DNA of 64,000 nucleotides from Hyaloraphidium curvatum (GCA_025558095.1 JAIVFI010000018.1:62001-126000); one strand, 5' to 3'; positions 42,509-53,880 are shown, counted from the first letter of the stretch. The notes: a model not told the origin generated them from the letters alone. Numbers and translations are program-made.

Positions 42509-44817
42509 TCACACCCTCGACTTGACAACGAAGTAGCTCGCCGCGGCGACGGCGGCGATGAGCACCAGGCCCGGCGCCGAGGTCAGGAAGGGACCCTTGG
42601 GCTTGACGTTGCGCGAGGGGCCGGTCCACTTCATCACGAACTTGAGCAGGTCGATGATTTTGGGGTTGTACGGGGGTCCGAGGCTGTCGAGCTGGCCCTT
42701 GCGGGAGCTGGACTGCACGCACGCCTTGTGGTGCTGAAAACGCGGGCGGAGTCAGGCCGGGCAAGTAGAGGGCGGCGGCAAAGCGGCTCACCGAGAAGGT
42801 GTCGAAGCCCCACTTGCCGTGGTAGTACCCGAGGCCCGAGTTGCCGACGCCGCCGAAGGGCAGGTTGAAGTTGGACACTTGCACGATGCAGTTGTTGGCA
42901 ACGAAGCCGCCGCTGTGCGTGTTGTTGCGGACCTGGTCGATGACCTTCTTGCTCTTGGCAAAGACGTAGGCCGCCAGCGGGTGCTCGCCCGCGTTGACGT
43001 ACGCGAGGCCCTCCTCGATCGAGTTGATCTTGATGAAGGGCAGGATGGGGCCGAAGCTGTACAAAGGGTCAGCACGCCGCCGCACACGGAGACCGCAATT
43101 GACCCACATCTCGTCCTGCATGATAGGCCCGTCGAACTTGACGCCCGTCAGGATGGTGGGCTCGATGAAGCGGTCGGCCTCCTTGCCCGAGCCGCCCGTG
43201 GCCACCACGGTACCGGCGGTCGCCTTCTGCTTCTCCATGACGTCCATGAGGCGCTTCCAGTGGCGGGTGTTGACGATGCGGGCGTAGTCGGGGGACGAGG
43301 CCACATCGCCCTTGTAGTTGGCCTTGATCTTCTCGACCATGGCGGCAACGAGCTTGTCGTGCACGTCGGCGTGGGCCATGACGTAGTCGGGGGCGATGCA
43401 GGTCTGGCCGTTGTTGAAGAGCTTGGTGAAGACCAGGCGGGAGGCGGTGACGTCGATGTCGGCCGACTTGTCGACAAAGACGGGCGACTTGCCGCCGAGC
43501 TCGAGGAGGACGGGGGTCAGGTTCTTGGCGGCGGCCGACATGACGATCTTGCCGACGGCGGTGTTGCCGGTGTCTTTCGGGAACGTCAGCGGCGGCCGCA
43601 GGCCAAGAATGCCGACGGCAACCCACAGGTGATGTGGTCCCAGCGCAACTCGAGCAGCTTCGAGGTCTCGGCCACGGCGCCGTTCACAACCTTGACCGCC
43701 TCGGGGTCAAGGTACTTGGGCACGAGCTCGGCGATGAGCGCGGCGGCGTTCGGGGTCATCTCGCTGGGCTTCAGCACGGCGGTGTTGCCCGCGGCGATGG
43801 CGCCGATGAGGGGCGAAAAGATCAGGTTGACGGGGTAGTTGAAAGGAGCTGCGCGGCAGGGTCGTCAGACGTCCGCCCGGAGCCTCGCCCAGACGCCGCA
43901 GCCGCACCGATGATCAGGCAGAGGCCGTAAGGCTCCTTCTGGACGAAAGCCTTGTCCCCGAACCACGACGAGTGGTCCTCCGGCGCCATCCACTTCTCAA
44001 GGTGCTTCAGGGTGTCCGCAGCCTCGGTGGAGGTGCCCATGACCTCGCCGGCCTGACCCGAAACATGTCAGTACGCCCGCGGCAGCTTAGGCTAAATCTG
44101 GGACGCACCCAGGCCTCCAGAGTGGGCTTGTTGAAGTCCTTGGCGAGCGCGGCGACGATCCGGTCAGCCTCCTAATCGTGCCAAGGGCAATCCGGTGAGA
44201 ATCGGCGGGACATCGGGGGCTCGGGACGGCTCCCACGGACCTTGGTGATCATGTCGTAGATCCCGAGGAGCTGGGTCTTGCGCCTGCAAAGCCGGGCAGT
44301 CAGCACACGTCGTGGATACTCCGCACGGCCGGCGGCGGGGCCATCGGCAGGAAGAGGCCGCCGCCGCCGGGCCCGGAGAGGTTCCCGAACCCCACCATTC
44401 CACGGTCTTCGTCCGGCCATCCTTGAAGGCGGCGCGGGCAGCCTCCACTGCGAAACGAAGCGGACGGGTTAGAAAAGTGTACCGGAGGAAGTAGGGCGAG
44501 GCAGGAGCGTACCGAGCTGTTGGTCCGGGCGGTCAACAACGGGTCGGCGTCGGGTATTCGGCAGAGCGCGAGGGCAGAGATCGCGCGGGCGGGGAGCGAA
44601 TCGCGGCCGGCGGGCGCGAAACCGTCGGCAAAGCGAGGAGTTTGGCCAGGCATTGGTAGGAGAACGGCCAGCACGTCGGCAGCACGAGAGGGAAGCGGGC
44701 GACGAGTGAGAACGGTGTCCACGGCGCCCGGCACGCGGCAGCCGCAGGAACAGGCCCGGACTCTGCGATGCGCACCTTAGGAATCTCCTCAATGGGGGTC
44801 GCAACGAAGTCGGCCAT
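42509..44817 (-). CDS. Class 3 (fatty) aldehyde dehydrogenase with C-terminal membrane anchor
   Basis: The start at 44817 gives MADFVATPIEEIPKVR. Further exons encode VEAARAAFKDGRTKT, LLGIYDMITK, HLEKWMAPEDHSSWFGDKAF and NPVNLIFSPLIG-type cofactor-site residues (FSPLIGAIAAGNTAVLKPSE). The catalytic region has LLELGGKSPVFVDKSADIDV with the general-base Glu, and NNGQTCIAPDYVMA with the nucleophilic Cys. FNLPFGGVGNSGLGYYHGKW follows. The protein ends in a hydrophobic helix (PGLVLIAAVAAASYFVVKSR), as in ALDH3A2-type enzymes that oxidise long-chain aldehydes at the ER or peroxisome. Several short introns (about 42,735-42,790, 43,060-43,110, 43,580-43,630 and further 5') break the frame. The exact 5' exon borders were not fixed. 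Confidence 0.85.
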
Positions 44818-45023
44818 AGTTGCGGCGGCTTGCGCGGACAAAGGTGCGACGCTCGCCGGAGAAATCGAGTTTCCCGAGCACATGGCGCAGCAGCGTGCCC
44901 AGAACCTCGCGATCGGGTTGAACCGCCAATCGCAAGTGCCATTCACTCGACGAGCATGCCCCTAAACATCGCTAAATGCGCGACTTGACGCAGAGACGAG
45001 AAACGTTGAATCGTGTACGCCAC

Positions 45024-46148
45024 TTACACCTCCCCGTACAGCGCTCTCCATGCCACCACCGTCTCGGCATCCTTGCCGTACCACGCTTTCGACCTTGCCC
45101 TAGTGTAGTTCAGCGTGCTGCACCCTTGGGGAGCGGCACCCGGCTTGGGTGGCTTCACCCGCAGCGCGGGATACGCCCCCGGATCGACCAACAGCGAGGC
45201 GTTCCCGCATTCCAGGCCGTTGATCCAGATTCCGGTCCGAGACGGCGGTCTACCCTTGAAGTTGGGGCACATCCGCCGCATATTGACCCACGGAACGTCG
45301 TAGCCTGCGGCGTAACCCTCCACGGGACCCAGGCAGTCAGCAGGTCGGAGCACGGGCCCGGTGCCAACCCAAGCCTCGGCAAAAAATCGTCCCAACCCGA
45401 GGAAGAGACCGCTGCAGGAGCCCGCGCCGCTTTCCGAGGCGAAGCCCTGCAGCTGCGCGAAGATTCCCGGCTCCTCCACCCGCGCGGGATCGATGAGCCC
45501 CGCGATGTACCCGCAACGGGCCCACCAGAAGTTGCCCGGGACATGCAGGTAGGGATACGGGCTGATCCGCATGCCGCACAGGTCGTACCCCTCTCGGAGG
45601 AGCTCCAGGCAGCCCGCGCCGCGCGGGCCCGACCCCAGCACGGCGCAATCGAGGGCCTCGCGGAATGCGAGATTGTACTCCTGCTGGTGGTGTGAACCCT
45701 TGTTGTGATAGTACACCACGATGCCCTCCCGGTCTCGGCGGCAGTGTTCCCAGAGGTGGTGCAGCGTCGCCACCTCGTCGCCCCGTGTCCGCTGCTCCAG
45801 CTTGACCAGTTTCCCGGACCAGGCCGGCGACCCGCTCGTCGCGTTCGCCAGGTCGAACGGCGCGCCCGAAGGTACGATGGCCACGTATCGGATCGAGGAC
45901 AGGTGCTGCAGCAGCCGGAAGCGTTCGACGGCCTCCAACTGCACCCTCGTGACGTTCATAGCCCACTCGTTCGGCATGTAAACATTGTAAAACGCGACCG
46001 CGCGCCGCGGGGGACGCGTCGACGGAGCGGAGGGCGGGCCGGGGCCGGGCGGTTGCAGGAGCAGTCCGACCGTGACCAGGAGGCCCAGCGCCATCGGTAG
46101 GGCCAAGAACAGCGCCGCTGCTGGCGCGAAACGCGACGCTAGGGACAT
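45024..46148 (-). CDS. Type II membrane protein of glycosyltransferase-like appearance, family not recognised
   Basis: A single exon from the ATG at 46148 (MSLASRFAPAAALFLALPMA) encodes 374 residues with one N-terminal anchor and a large lumenal domain rich in Cys and N-glycosylation sequons (NVT, NAT, NAS, NYT). Striking blocks are AVAFYNVYMPNEWAMNVTRV, GIVVYYHNKGSHHQQEYNLA, YDLCGMRISPYPYLHVPGNF, WWARCGYIAGLIDP and AETVVAWRALYGEV. The HVPGNFWWA-type block occurs in poorly characterised putative glycosyltransferases of eukaryotes and bacteria. That is a recollection of pattern, not a firm family assignment. No DxD is obvious. The upstream ATG at 46253 adds a non-hydrophobic extension. Confidence 0.6.
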   Translation of the reverse strand: MSLASRFAPAAALFLALPMALGLLVTVGLLLQPPGPGPPSAPSTRPPRRAVAFYNVYMPNEWAMNVTRVQLEAVERFRLLQHLSSIRYVAIVPSGAPFDLANATSGSPAWSGKLVKLEQRTRGDEVATLHHLWEHCRRDREGIVVYYHNKGSHHQQEYNLAFREALDCAVLGSGPRGAGCLELLREGYDLCGMRISPYPYLHVPGNFWWARCGYIAGLIDPARVEEPGIFAQLQGFASESGAGSCSGLFLGLGRFFAEAWVGTGPVLRPADCLGPVEGYAAGYDVPWVNMRRMCPNFKGRPPSRTGIWINGLECGNASLLVDPGAYPALRVKPPKPGAAPQGCSTLNYTRARSKAWYGKDAETVVAWRALYGEV

Positions 46149-46227
46149 GCGGCTGGCTGGCGCGGAACGGCTCGTCTCAAAAGGCGTGCCAGCCGGCCCC
46201 CGCCCAGCGATAATGAGCGACATCAAT

Positions 46228-47336
46228 CTAGAGCTTCTCGCTGGCTGCAGCATACACCGACTTCTTCTTGCGCAGGTTGACGAACCCTTGGCTCGACAGC
46301 AGCGCTCCGTCGACGTTTATCAACGCCCCCGACTGCTTCCGCGTCAGCACGGCCTGGAGGTTCAGGAACAGCCGCAGCTACCCACCACGAACGATCCCGC
46401 CCTCGACGAGAGGAACAAAACAGCGCCAGCCATGTCTTCTGGGGTACCGATCCTGAGGAAGGGTTGGGTCTTGCCCCAATCGGGTGCCGAGTTGAGGAAG
46501 TCCGCCATCATCTCCGACAGGAACGGTCCGGGTCCTATGGCATTACAAGTGACGTTGGACGAGTAGAGCCGTCCCGCGAGGTTCTTGCTAAGCTGAATCA
46601 AGCCCGCCTTTGCGGAGACGTAGGCATAGTTTTCGTACTCGACGGGGGTGCGCTGGCCGTCCACGCTGGCGATCATGATGACGCGGCCAGGGTCGTCCGG
46701 AGTGCCCGCGGCGGCGAGGAGCGGGAGCATCTTCTGGGTAACGGTGAAACATCGAGTCAGGTTGAGGTGCACGACGTCCTGGAAAGCCTTGTCCGGGAAG
46801 GTCTCGATGGTGTCGCGGTCCCAGTCGATTCTGCAGTCAACCAGATCAGTCCAGATTCACGAAGAGCGAAAGGTTACCCACCCGGCGTTGTTGCACAAGA
46901 TGTGGACCTTGTCTGTCAGCTTCCTGGTTTCGGCCACGAGCTTCTCCACGCCGTCCAGCGGCGCCAGGTCCGCCGCCACAGCATACGCCTTCCCCGGTCC
47001 GGCCTTGTTCAGGATCTCCGCCGCCTCGGCCAGCTTCTTTTCGTCCCGCGCCGTGATTATGACATTCGCCCCGTTCTGCACCAGTCCCGCCGCGATCATG
47101 AGCCCGATTCCCACTCGACCACCCGTTACGACGGCCCATTTGCCGTGGACGCCAAAGAGCTTGGAGACCTCGAAGCTTTTCGCCGCGAGGGCATCGACGA
47201 TGGGCTGCGGAGACAGGTGGGAGGCAATCACAAAAGATAGCGCGTCAGGCCTTCTGCGACGCGGCAGACGCGGAGGCTTCGGCGTGGCCACCTTGTTGAT
47301 GACCTCGGAAGGCACCGTCGTCGTCGTCGCACTCAT
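46228..47336 (-). CDS. Classical short-chain dehydrogenase/reductase
   Basis: The start at 47336 gives MSATTTTVPSEVINK. A stop-free intron (GTGGCC...CGCAG) probably follows, joining K to PIVDALAAKSFEV. The Rossmann motif is VVTGGRVGIGLMIAAGL (TGxxxGIG); other landmarks are IITARDEKKLAEAA, HILCNNAG, the catalytic Ser in MIASVDG and the YxxxK motif in YAYVSAKAGLIQLSK, then CNAIGPGPF. The last exon, spliced near 46,380, ends GALINVDGALLSSQGFV-NLRKKKSVYAAASEKL. All residues of the N-S-Y-K tetrad are present, so an NAD(P)H-dependent oxidoreductase is expected. Substrate unknown. Three short introns. Confidence 0.85.
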
Positions 47337-47458
47337 GGCGTCGCGGCGAGAGTGTGGAGATTCACCGACGGAACGGATGTCCCAGAAGCGGGGCAGATCT
47401 GATGGATCGAAACCGTCTCCCGTGGATGTCCATCCTCCCTGAAACAAGGCCTGCAACA

Positions 47459-47725
47459 TCAATTCACTTCTTGTTTCGTCAGCTCCTCCATTCTCTTTTG
47501 CTTTAGCTCGTAGTTGATGTCATGAAGCCTGTATTGGAAACCGGGCCGTTTTCCCTGTAGCTGCTTCCTTAGCCAGATCGGACTTGCGTATGCTTGGCTG
47601 ACTATCTCAAGAAGATGGCGGAGTGTCGGATGCCACTTCTTTCGTCGCACAGGGCTTGTCGATCGGGTCGTCGGGCCGGGTTTATGCGCCGGGACGCGGC
47701 TGGCCGCCTGCCTTTGACTCCGCAC
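47459..47725 (-). CDS. Possible small basic protein or exon, unknown
   Basis: An 88-residue frame has a basic N-terminus and a coherent C-terminal part (RKKWHPTLRHLLEIVSQAY, LRKQLQGKRPGFQYRLHDIN, KRMEELTKQEVN). Codon use is less GC-biased at third positions than in neighbouring genes, so it does not look like a GC shadow. It sits between the SDR gene and the DUF1295 gene. I recognise no family. It might be a mitochondrial-type small protein, a last exon, or non-coding. Confidence 0.3.
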   Translation of the reverse strand: MRSQRQAASRVPAHKPGPTTRSTSPVRRKKWHPTLRHLLEIVSQAYASPIWLRKQLQGKRPGFQYRLHDINYELKQKRMEELTKQEVN

Positions 47726-47883
47726 AACTTCCGAAGTTCCGCGGCGCCCACAAAAGACCAGTGCCGCCTCAGCTCGCCCTCTCCGGCGACTAGCCGCCCC
47801 TCCGCATCTCCCACTGTCCCTGAACCCGGCCTGCGCGGCCTCCCGAATCCCCCGTCGCCCTATCCCGCCCCCTTGGAACCGCC

Positions 47884-49022
47884 ATGGCCCCCGTCGCCAA
47901 CTCCACCCTCCTCACCGTCCTCATCGTCGACGCCGGCATCCAGCTGGTATTCTACATCCACGCCGCCCTGGCCAAGACCGAGAAGTTTTACGACCTCAGC
48001 GGCGCCCTGACGTACCTTTCGTGCATGCTCGTCTCGCTCCTCGTCCGGCCCGAGGGGCAGACGCTCGACGGCATCGCGGGGCGGCAGATCATGGCGTCGG
48101 TGCTCATGGCCGTGTGGTGCATACGGCTGGGCGGGTTCCTGTTCATGCGGATCCTGAGGACGAAGGACGACAAGCGGTTCGACGAGCTCAAGAAGGTGCC
48201 CTCCCTCGCCGCGCCCACCGCCTCCACATCCTGATCCTCCCCTTCACGACAACAGGACCCGATCCAGTTCGCGATCCCGTGGTCGCTCCAGATCGTCTGG
48301 GTCTTCCTGACCGCACTCAACGTCTGGATCGTCAACGGCAACAACCCCGCCCAGATGCGCGGCTGGTGGGCCCTGGATTTCGTCGGGCTCGCCGTGTGGT
48401 GTGTCGGTTGGGGGTGGGAAGTGATCGCGGACCACCAGAAGAACGCTTTCAAGGTCGGCCGTCGGTCGGAACGCGATTGAGTGAGGCCGAAACTGACGGC
48501 CGGTCTCCTGGCAGACGCTCCACCCCAAGGACTTCATATCCACCGGCCTGTTCCGCTTCTCTCGCTACCCGTCCTACTTTGGCGAGCTCGTGCTCTGGAT
48601 CGGCATGTGGCTCATCTGCATTGGCGGCTACACGGACGGCTGGAACTGGGTCGGCACCGTGTCGCCCGTCTTTGTCTTCATCCTCCTGTGGGCCCCACGT
48701 CGTTCGTCAACGTTGATGATCCTTGCTGACATTCTCCTCAGCTACTTCATCAGCGGTGTCAGGATGCTGGAAAACAGCTCCGAGAAACGCTACGGGAAGC
48801 GGGAGGACTACCAGAGGTTGGTGCCCCATGCCCTCCCCGACCGCCCTCTCTGATCATCTCTTCACGTCCAGGTACAAGGCCTCCACCTCCAAGTTCATCC
48901 CCTGGTTCCCCAAGAAGCTCCCTGACGACTGGAAGCCGACGCTGCTCTCGGATCCGGAGCAGGCAGGGCAGGCGGCCGCGGCCGCGAGCTCCGAGGCCAC
49001 GCCCGTGACTGCGGCATCATAG
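47884..49022 (+). CDS. DUF1295/steroid 5-alpha-reductase-like integral membrane protein
   Basis: The product starts MAPVANSTLLTVLIVDAGIQ. The first exon carries several helices (LVFYIHAALAKTEKFYDLSG, SVLMAVWCIRLGGFLFMRIL). Later exons add IQFAIPWSLQIVWVFLTALN, WALDFVGLAVWCVGWGWEVI, ADHQKNAFK, FISTGLFRFSRYPSYFGEL and YFISGVRMLENSSEKRYGKR. SRYPSYFGE and the final KRYG block are the NADPH-site signature of the DUF1295/ICMT/5-alpha-reductase superfamily. Members reduce or methylate lipophilic substrates; this one is unassigned. At least three introns interrupt it (near 48,200-48,255, 48,450-48,515 and 48,690-48,740), with another near 48,820-48,870. Confidence 0.8.
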
Positions 49023-49362
49023 AACATTGCGAGGAGGGGCGCATGATGGCACGGTGGTGGCGATATGGTATATGCTCGTATGTCTCTGTCTGAAGAAATG
49101 GACAACTGTCAGATCGACATAGGTGGTCTACCATGCAGACGGCAGGATGGCTTGATTCGTGTCGCAACATGCTCGGGGCCGCCTTGGTTTGGCACCCGAT
49201 CGCAGCGGCCGGCGTTATTGCGGCGGTGCTGAGTGAGGCGCTTTCCGCACGGCGGCGCCCACCCGAAACGGGGACTCGCTCCGCCGACTCACGCCGGAAC
49301 AAAGCACGCTGGCGGCGCCCGACAAATCCGTGCGCCGCCGCAACTCACCGCCGAACGACGCC
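49023..49362. other. Intergenic region
   Basis: About 340 bp between the DUF1295 gene and the META-domain gene, both plus strand. Nothing recognisable; presumed promoter. Confidence 0.45.
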
Positions 49363-50728
49363 ATGGACGACGCGGGGGAGAAGCCGCTGCTCAAGGCCGC
49401 GGCCACCGGCACGCAGAAGGGCGTGGAGGAGGACTCGATGGCCGCCGCGCCGCCGCCGCGCGCGCGCCGCGGCTGGCTCATCGCCGCCGCGCTGGGCGCG
49501 CTGCTGCTGGTCGGCCTGATCGTCGGGCTCGGCGTGGGGCTGGGAACCAAGTCAGCGGACGCATCTTCGTCGACCGCCCAGGGCGCGACGCTGGCCGCCG
49601 ACTCAGGCTCGCCGAAATTGGGCCCTGCCGGTGGAAACGTCAGCATTCTTTACGTGGGCTCGGAGCTCAAGGACTGCACCGGAATGATGCCGATGAAGTG
49701 GTACGTGGCAGCCCCGCCGGCTCCCCTTGAACGTTAACCCTGACCCGACTCCGGTCGTCCCTCGTTGCCTTTTGCGTGAACACAGCATGCAGGTCCGCGA
49801 CGACCCGTCGAAGCCCTGGCTCAACTTCTTCGGCGACATCCGCAACTTCACCTACGAGCCCGGCTTCGTCTACACGCTCCGCGTCGAGAAGACGCGGGTG
49901 CCCAACCCGCCGGCGGACGGCTCCTCCATCATCGTCACCTGCCTCGAGGTCATCTCGAAAGTCGGCCTGCCCGACGAGAAGCCCGAGATCCCGCCGCTCG
50001 AGGGCACCGAGTGGCAGCTCGTCGCCTTCCCCGCGCACGGCGGCGCCGTCGCTTCCGACCGTCGCGGCCCGCCCACGCTGCAGATCCAAGGCGGGCGGGC
50101 AGCGGGCATGGCCAGCGTCAACAGGTTCAGCGGCGAGGTCAACCACGACGACCGGTCCATCTCCTTCGGCCGCCTCGCGATGACGCGCATGATGGGCCCC
50201 GAGGCGCTCATGCGGCAGGAGCAGCTCTACGCCTCGCTGCTCGCCAACTCGACCGCGTACAGCATCCACATGCTCACGGGCAGCCCCAAGCTCGACCTCC
50301 TCAACTCTAGCGGCACCGTTGTCCTCACCTTCGCCCCCAAGGAGGCCGGTGCGGGCGCCGGATCCGGCTCCGGTGCCGCCTCGACGCTGCTCGGCACCTC
50401 GTGGACGCTGAAACTGCTCGGCGGCAACCCGCCCCGGGCGGAGCGCATCCCGACGCTGCAGTTCTCGGACTCGGAGCCCGTGCGCGCCTCCGGCCTAGCG
50501 ACCGTCAACCGCTACTCGGCCTCGGCGACTATCGACGGGTCCAAGCTGTCGTTTGGGAAAGACATGGTGATGACCATGATGGCTGCGGATCCCCGGAGCA
50601 TGGAGCAGGAGTCGCAGTTCACGGGGGCGCTGGGCCGAGTGGCGACCTGGGAGGTGGCTGAGGTGGTCGGGAAGAAGCAGCTTACGCTCAAGGACGAGCA
50701 GGGCGAGGCGATCCTCGTCTTCCAATGA
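49363..50728 (+). CDS. Membrane-anchored DUF4377 plus double META-domain protein
   Basis: The product starts MDDAGEKPLLKAAATGTQKG, a cytosolic tail before one anchor (LIAAALGALLLVGLIVGLGV). An 85-bp intron (49701-49785) joins MMPMK to CMQVRDDPSKPWLNFFGDI, the DUF4377-type domain with FVYTLRVEKTRVPNPPADGS. Two META (HslJ-type) domains follow: LEGTEWQLVAFPAHGG...PTLQIQGGRAAGMASVNRFS and LLGTSWTLKLLGGNPP...PTLQFSDSEPVRASGLATVN. Each ends in the TMM(G/A)-type block (MTRMMGPEALMRQEQLY, MTMMAADPRSMEQESQF). These families are mostly bacterial envelope proteins, linked in some cases to heat stress or novobiocin resistance. No catalytic residues are known, so function is unassigned. Topology: most of the protein is outside or lumenal. 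Confidence 0.8.
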
Positions 50729-51155
50729 GGTGACCGCCGACGACCGGGAAAAATCTTGAACGAGGACGTTGGGTGGGCGGTTGCGCCGCCGTGCCGCCGT
50801 ATGCGGATATCGTGCCATGTATCATCTGAACTGTGATTCCATATGGTTTGCTTCACAATACCTGCCCGGCATTGCGGGAAATCTGGGGAGTTCCGCATTG
50901 GGAACTCAGCGCTGACTCCCCGCTGCGCCACACCGCCAGCCTCGCGCCCACTGAACGACCGACCGACTCTTCCAAGGATCTCGTTCTCTCGAGCGCAATA
51001 ACCCTGCAAATGCTTTTTCTGTCTTGTGCCTCATGATCCTGGAGCATCTGGACGCAGACGCTTTCTCGGCCGCGGCAGGTACCGCGGCGGACTGTTGGGG
51101 GATCCCCGCCCTTGCCGCCGGCGCCCCTGGCACGCCGCAGGGCCCGGGAACCCCG
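50729..51155. other. Intergenic region
   Basis: About 430 bp between two plus-strand genes. No repeat or RNA gene found. The upstream ATGs at 51024 and 51033 of the next gene fall here and could extend its N-terminus. Confidence 0.4.
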
Positions 51156-53696
51156 ATGACGGGCCGGAAACCCGATACGGACACGATCGCCATGGCGTGC
51201 CGCCCGGAACGGGAGCGGCATAGGCGCCGGAGGACGCTGTGGGCCCCGACTGCCGCGCTGGTGGTCCTGTGTGCGGTGCTGGCGCTGCTGGCGTGCGCCT
51301 GCTCATCGGCTGCGGAGAGCACCGATGCGGCCCTTGCCTATGATTCCCCTGGTGCGGAGCCCCGCAGGATTGCCGTCCCGCCGCGGGAGCACCGGCACGC
51401 GCTGCACCGCCGTCAAATCAGCGTCAACCGGCCGACGCGGGTCAAAACCCTGGCCCGGCGGACGACCAAGCGCGGCGCGCGGCCCAGCCCGACGCCGAGC
51501 AACGCTCCGGGGCCGCGGTGGCCGCAGTACCGGCCGGGGGCCTTCAACAGCAAGCCTGTTGAAGTTGTCTTTGCTTCGAACTGGGGCGCCAACAGGCCCG
51601 GGGCGGACGTGACGAGCAACCTCCAGCGGGCCATAAATGAGTGCTTCAGGCGCACGGTGAACGAAAGCAAAGGCCGCTGCGAGCTGCGGTTGGGCGCGAG
51701 GATCAACTGTGGGTTTCTCCTCCGTGCGGCAAGGTCTTCCGTCCGCTGACCCGTCCGTTTCCTGCAGACCGCGTGACGCAGCTCACCATCCCCCATAACA
51801 TGATGGACTTCACCCTGGTCGGGTTCAACAGCACCCTGACCTTCGAGCGCAACAGCATGGATCCCCCGGACGTCCCCCCCGACTCGACCAAGGACATCAT
51901 AAACCCCCCGCTCATCGGCATCACCCGGTGCCGACGGTGCGAATTCAAGGATCTCGTAATTGACTGGAACTGGAGCCGCTGGCGGATCGCTTCGATGGCC
52001 CGGTTCCTCCGGCGCGACGTGGACTCGACCAACTTCGTACAGACGTGGCGGTTCAACCTGACGGCGCCGATCCCGCGCACCGGGCTCAGAACCGAGACCT
52101 TCTACGCCTTCCAGTCCATACACCCCGTGGACGAACGGACGTTCAGCATCGGAGTGCAAGGGCAGCCGGAGTACTACTTTGTCGGCGCCAACGGGACCTT
52201 TTTCAACGGCACGAGGCTCGGCAAGCGCCAGGCGAAGATCCCGCAGCCGACGGACCTTCCGCCGGGGGCATTCGACAACCCGCTCGCCGTAGTGCTGCCC
52301 GTCGTCTCGATCGGGCTGGAGAGCGGCGGGCTGTCGCCCAACGGCATCGCGACCTCGTCGAGGCTCAACATCGTCTTCCGCTACAACTCGACGACGAACA
52401 ACTTCGGAACCAACGTTCCCGCGAGGAACTCCCTCTGGATGATCAAGCACCTCACGTACGAGGTCCACGGGTTCAGGCTCCAGGATTGCGTCAATTGGTT
52501 GGTTGACTCGCGTTGCGCATGAGCGCACGCCTGATATTCTTCCTCTTCATTAGCTTCTTCACGAATGTGCACATCCGCTCGACGCCGGGCAAAGCAGTGT
52601 GGATCGACCGCGACTCTTCGAACCTCCAGTTCGACAACGTGCGCATCGACGAGTTCAACACGATCAACGCGGCCTCGCAGAGGCCCATGTCGAACGCGGC
52701 GGACGGCATCTGGGGAAGCATGACGAAGGGCAACATCCTGATCCAGAACTCGCAGTTCGGCTTCCTCGGTGACGACGCGATCAATATCCACACCCCCACC
52801 ATGCTCAGGGGGCTCACGTTCGAGGTCAAGAACGCCACGACCGGGGAGCTGAACTTGAAGCGCTTCTCGTTCCCGTCGCCCGCTTGGCGGGTATATTACG
52901 AGGAGAACGACGAGATCGGGTTCCTCTCGACCGTGGACCTCGTGTCCTCGTCGACGACCCGGACCGTCGTGTCGGCCGCGTACAACTCGACTCTCAACGG
53001 TGGGACCTGGACACTGGAGCTGGACGACGACGTTCCCACCAGCGAGGACGGCTTGAGCGACCCGAAGAACATCGGCATCGTCAACAGGCGGCACCTCGTG
53101 CAGAACGTGATCGTCCGCAACGTCGTGACGCGGAACCATCGTGCGAGGGGCATCCTGCTGCAGAGCCAGAACGCCGTCATCGAGAAATGCCAGCTGACCA
53201 ACGTGCAAGTGGCCGGCATCCTCATCCGGTCCTCGGGCTTCACCCAGGAAGGCGTCGGCGTACGGGACGTGCTCATCACCAACAATCACCTCAACAACGT
53301 CGACATCAACGGCGCAGAGGCTGCCATCGTCGTCGACGCTGTCAACGCGGCGCAGGAGCAGATTGCTTTGGACGGCGATAAGCTAATCAACAACAACGTA
53401 ACCCTCACCAACAACCTTTTCGAAAACACTGAGAGGTACGGCAGGAGCTCCGACCTGCTGGTGAACGCAGTGCTTACTTTTGATGCAGGTACTCCATCCT
53501 CGCATCCTCCGTCGGCCAGCTCGTGGTCCGCAGCAATCGGATCAGCATTGATCCGGCTTCGCCTTGGGCTTCCAAGGAGGCGGGGCAGATCAGGCATCTG
53601 GATTGCCCGGAAGCTGTCTTCGAGCGCAATTCGTTCTGCCCAGCATCCTGTCGATTGGCTACGAACTGGATTTCCATCGACGGAACTGCAAGCTGA
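51156..53696 (+). CDS. Right-handed beta-helix (pectin-lyase-fold) protein with N-terminal signal anchor
   Basis: An N-terminal basic stretch precedes a hydrophobic segment (TAALVVLCAVLALLACACSS), so it is secreted or type II anchored. Introns at 51709-51767, 52498-52553 and 53436-53487 give the joins ARINYRVTQLTI, DCVNCFFTNVH and ENTERYSILASSVG. The body has parallel-beta-helix character: short repeated Asn/Val/Ile turns, CEFKDLVIDWNWSRW, SNLQFDNVRIDEFNTINA, NILIQNSQFGFLGDDAINIH, NVIVRNVVTRNHRARGILLQ, NAVIEKCQLTNVQVAGILIR. The GDDAINIH block resembles the active region of glycoside hydrolases of the GH110/GH28 beta-helix group. That suggests carbohydrate binding or cleavage, but the family is not certain. 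The C-terminus is Cys-containing (CPEAVFERNSFCPASC). Confidence 0.7.
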
Positions 53697-53880
53697 ATGG
53701 CTGGGCTGTTCTGAAACTGGCGCATGGTGATAACTGACTATTTCGACTCGGACATATGGTGTACGTCTTCGCAGTAGAGCATTCAAGGACCACGAATCGT
53801 GCCCAGTTCCGGATAAGTCTATCGCCTCATTCTATACGTAGCAGACCAGCATTTGATCAGCGGTGCAGATAAGTTTGGGT

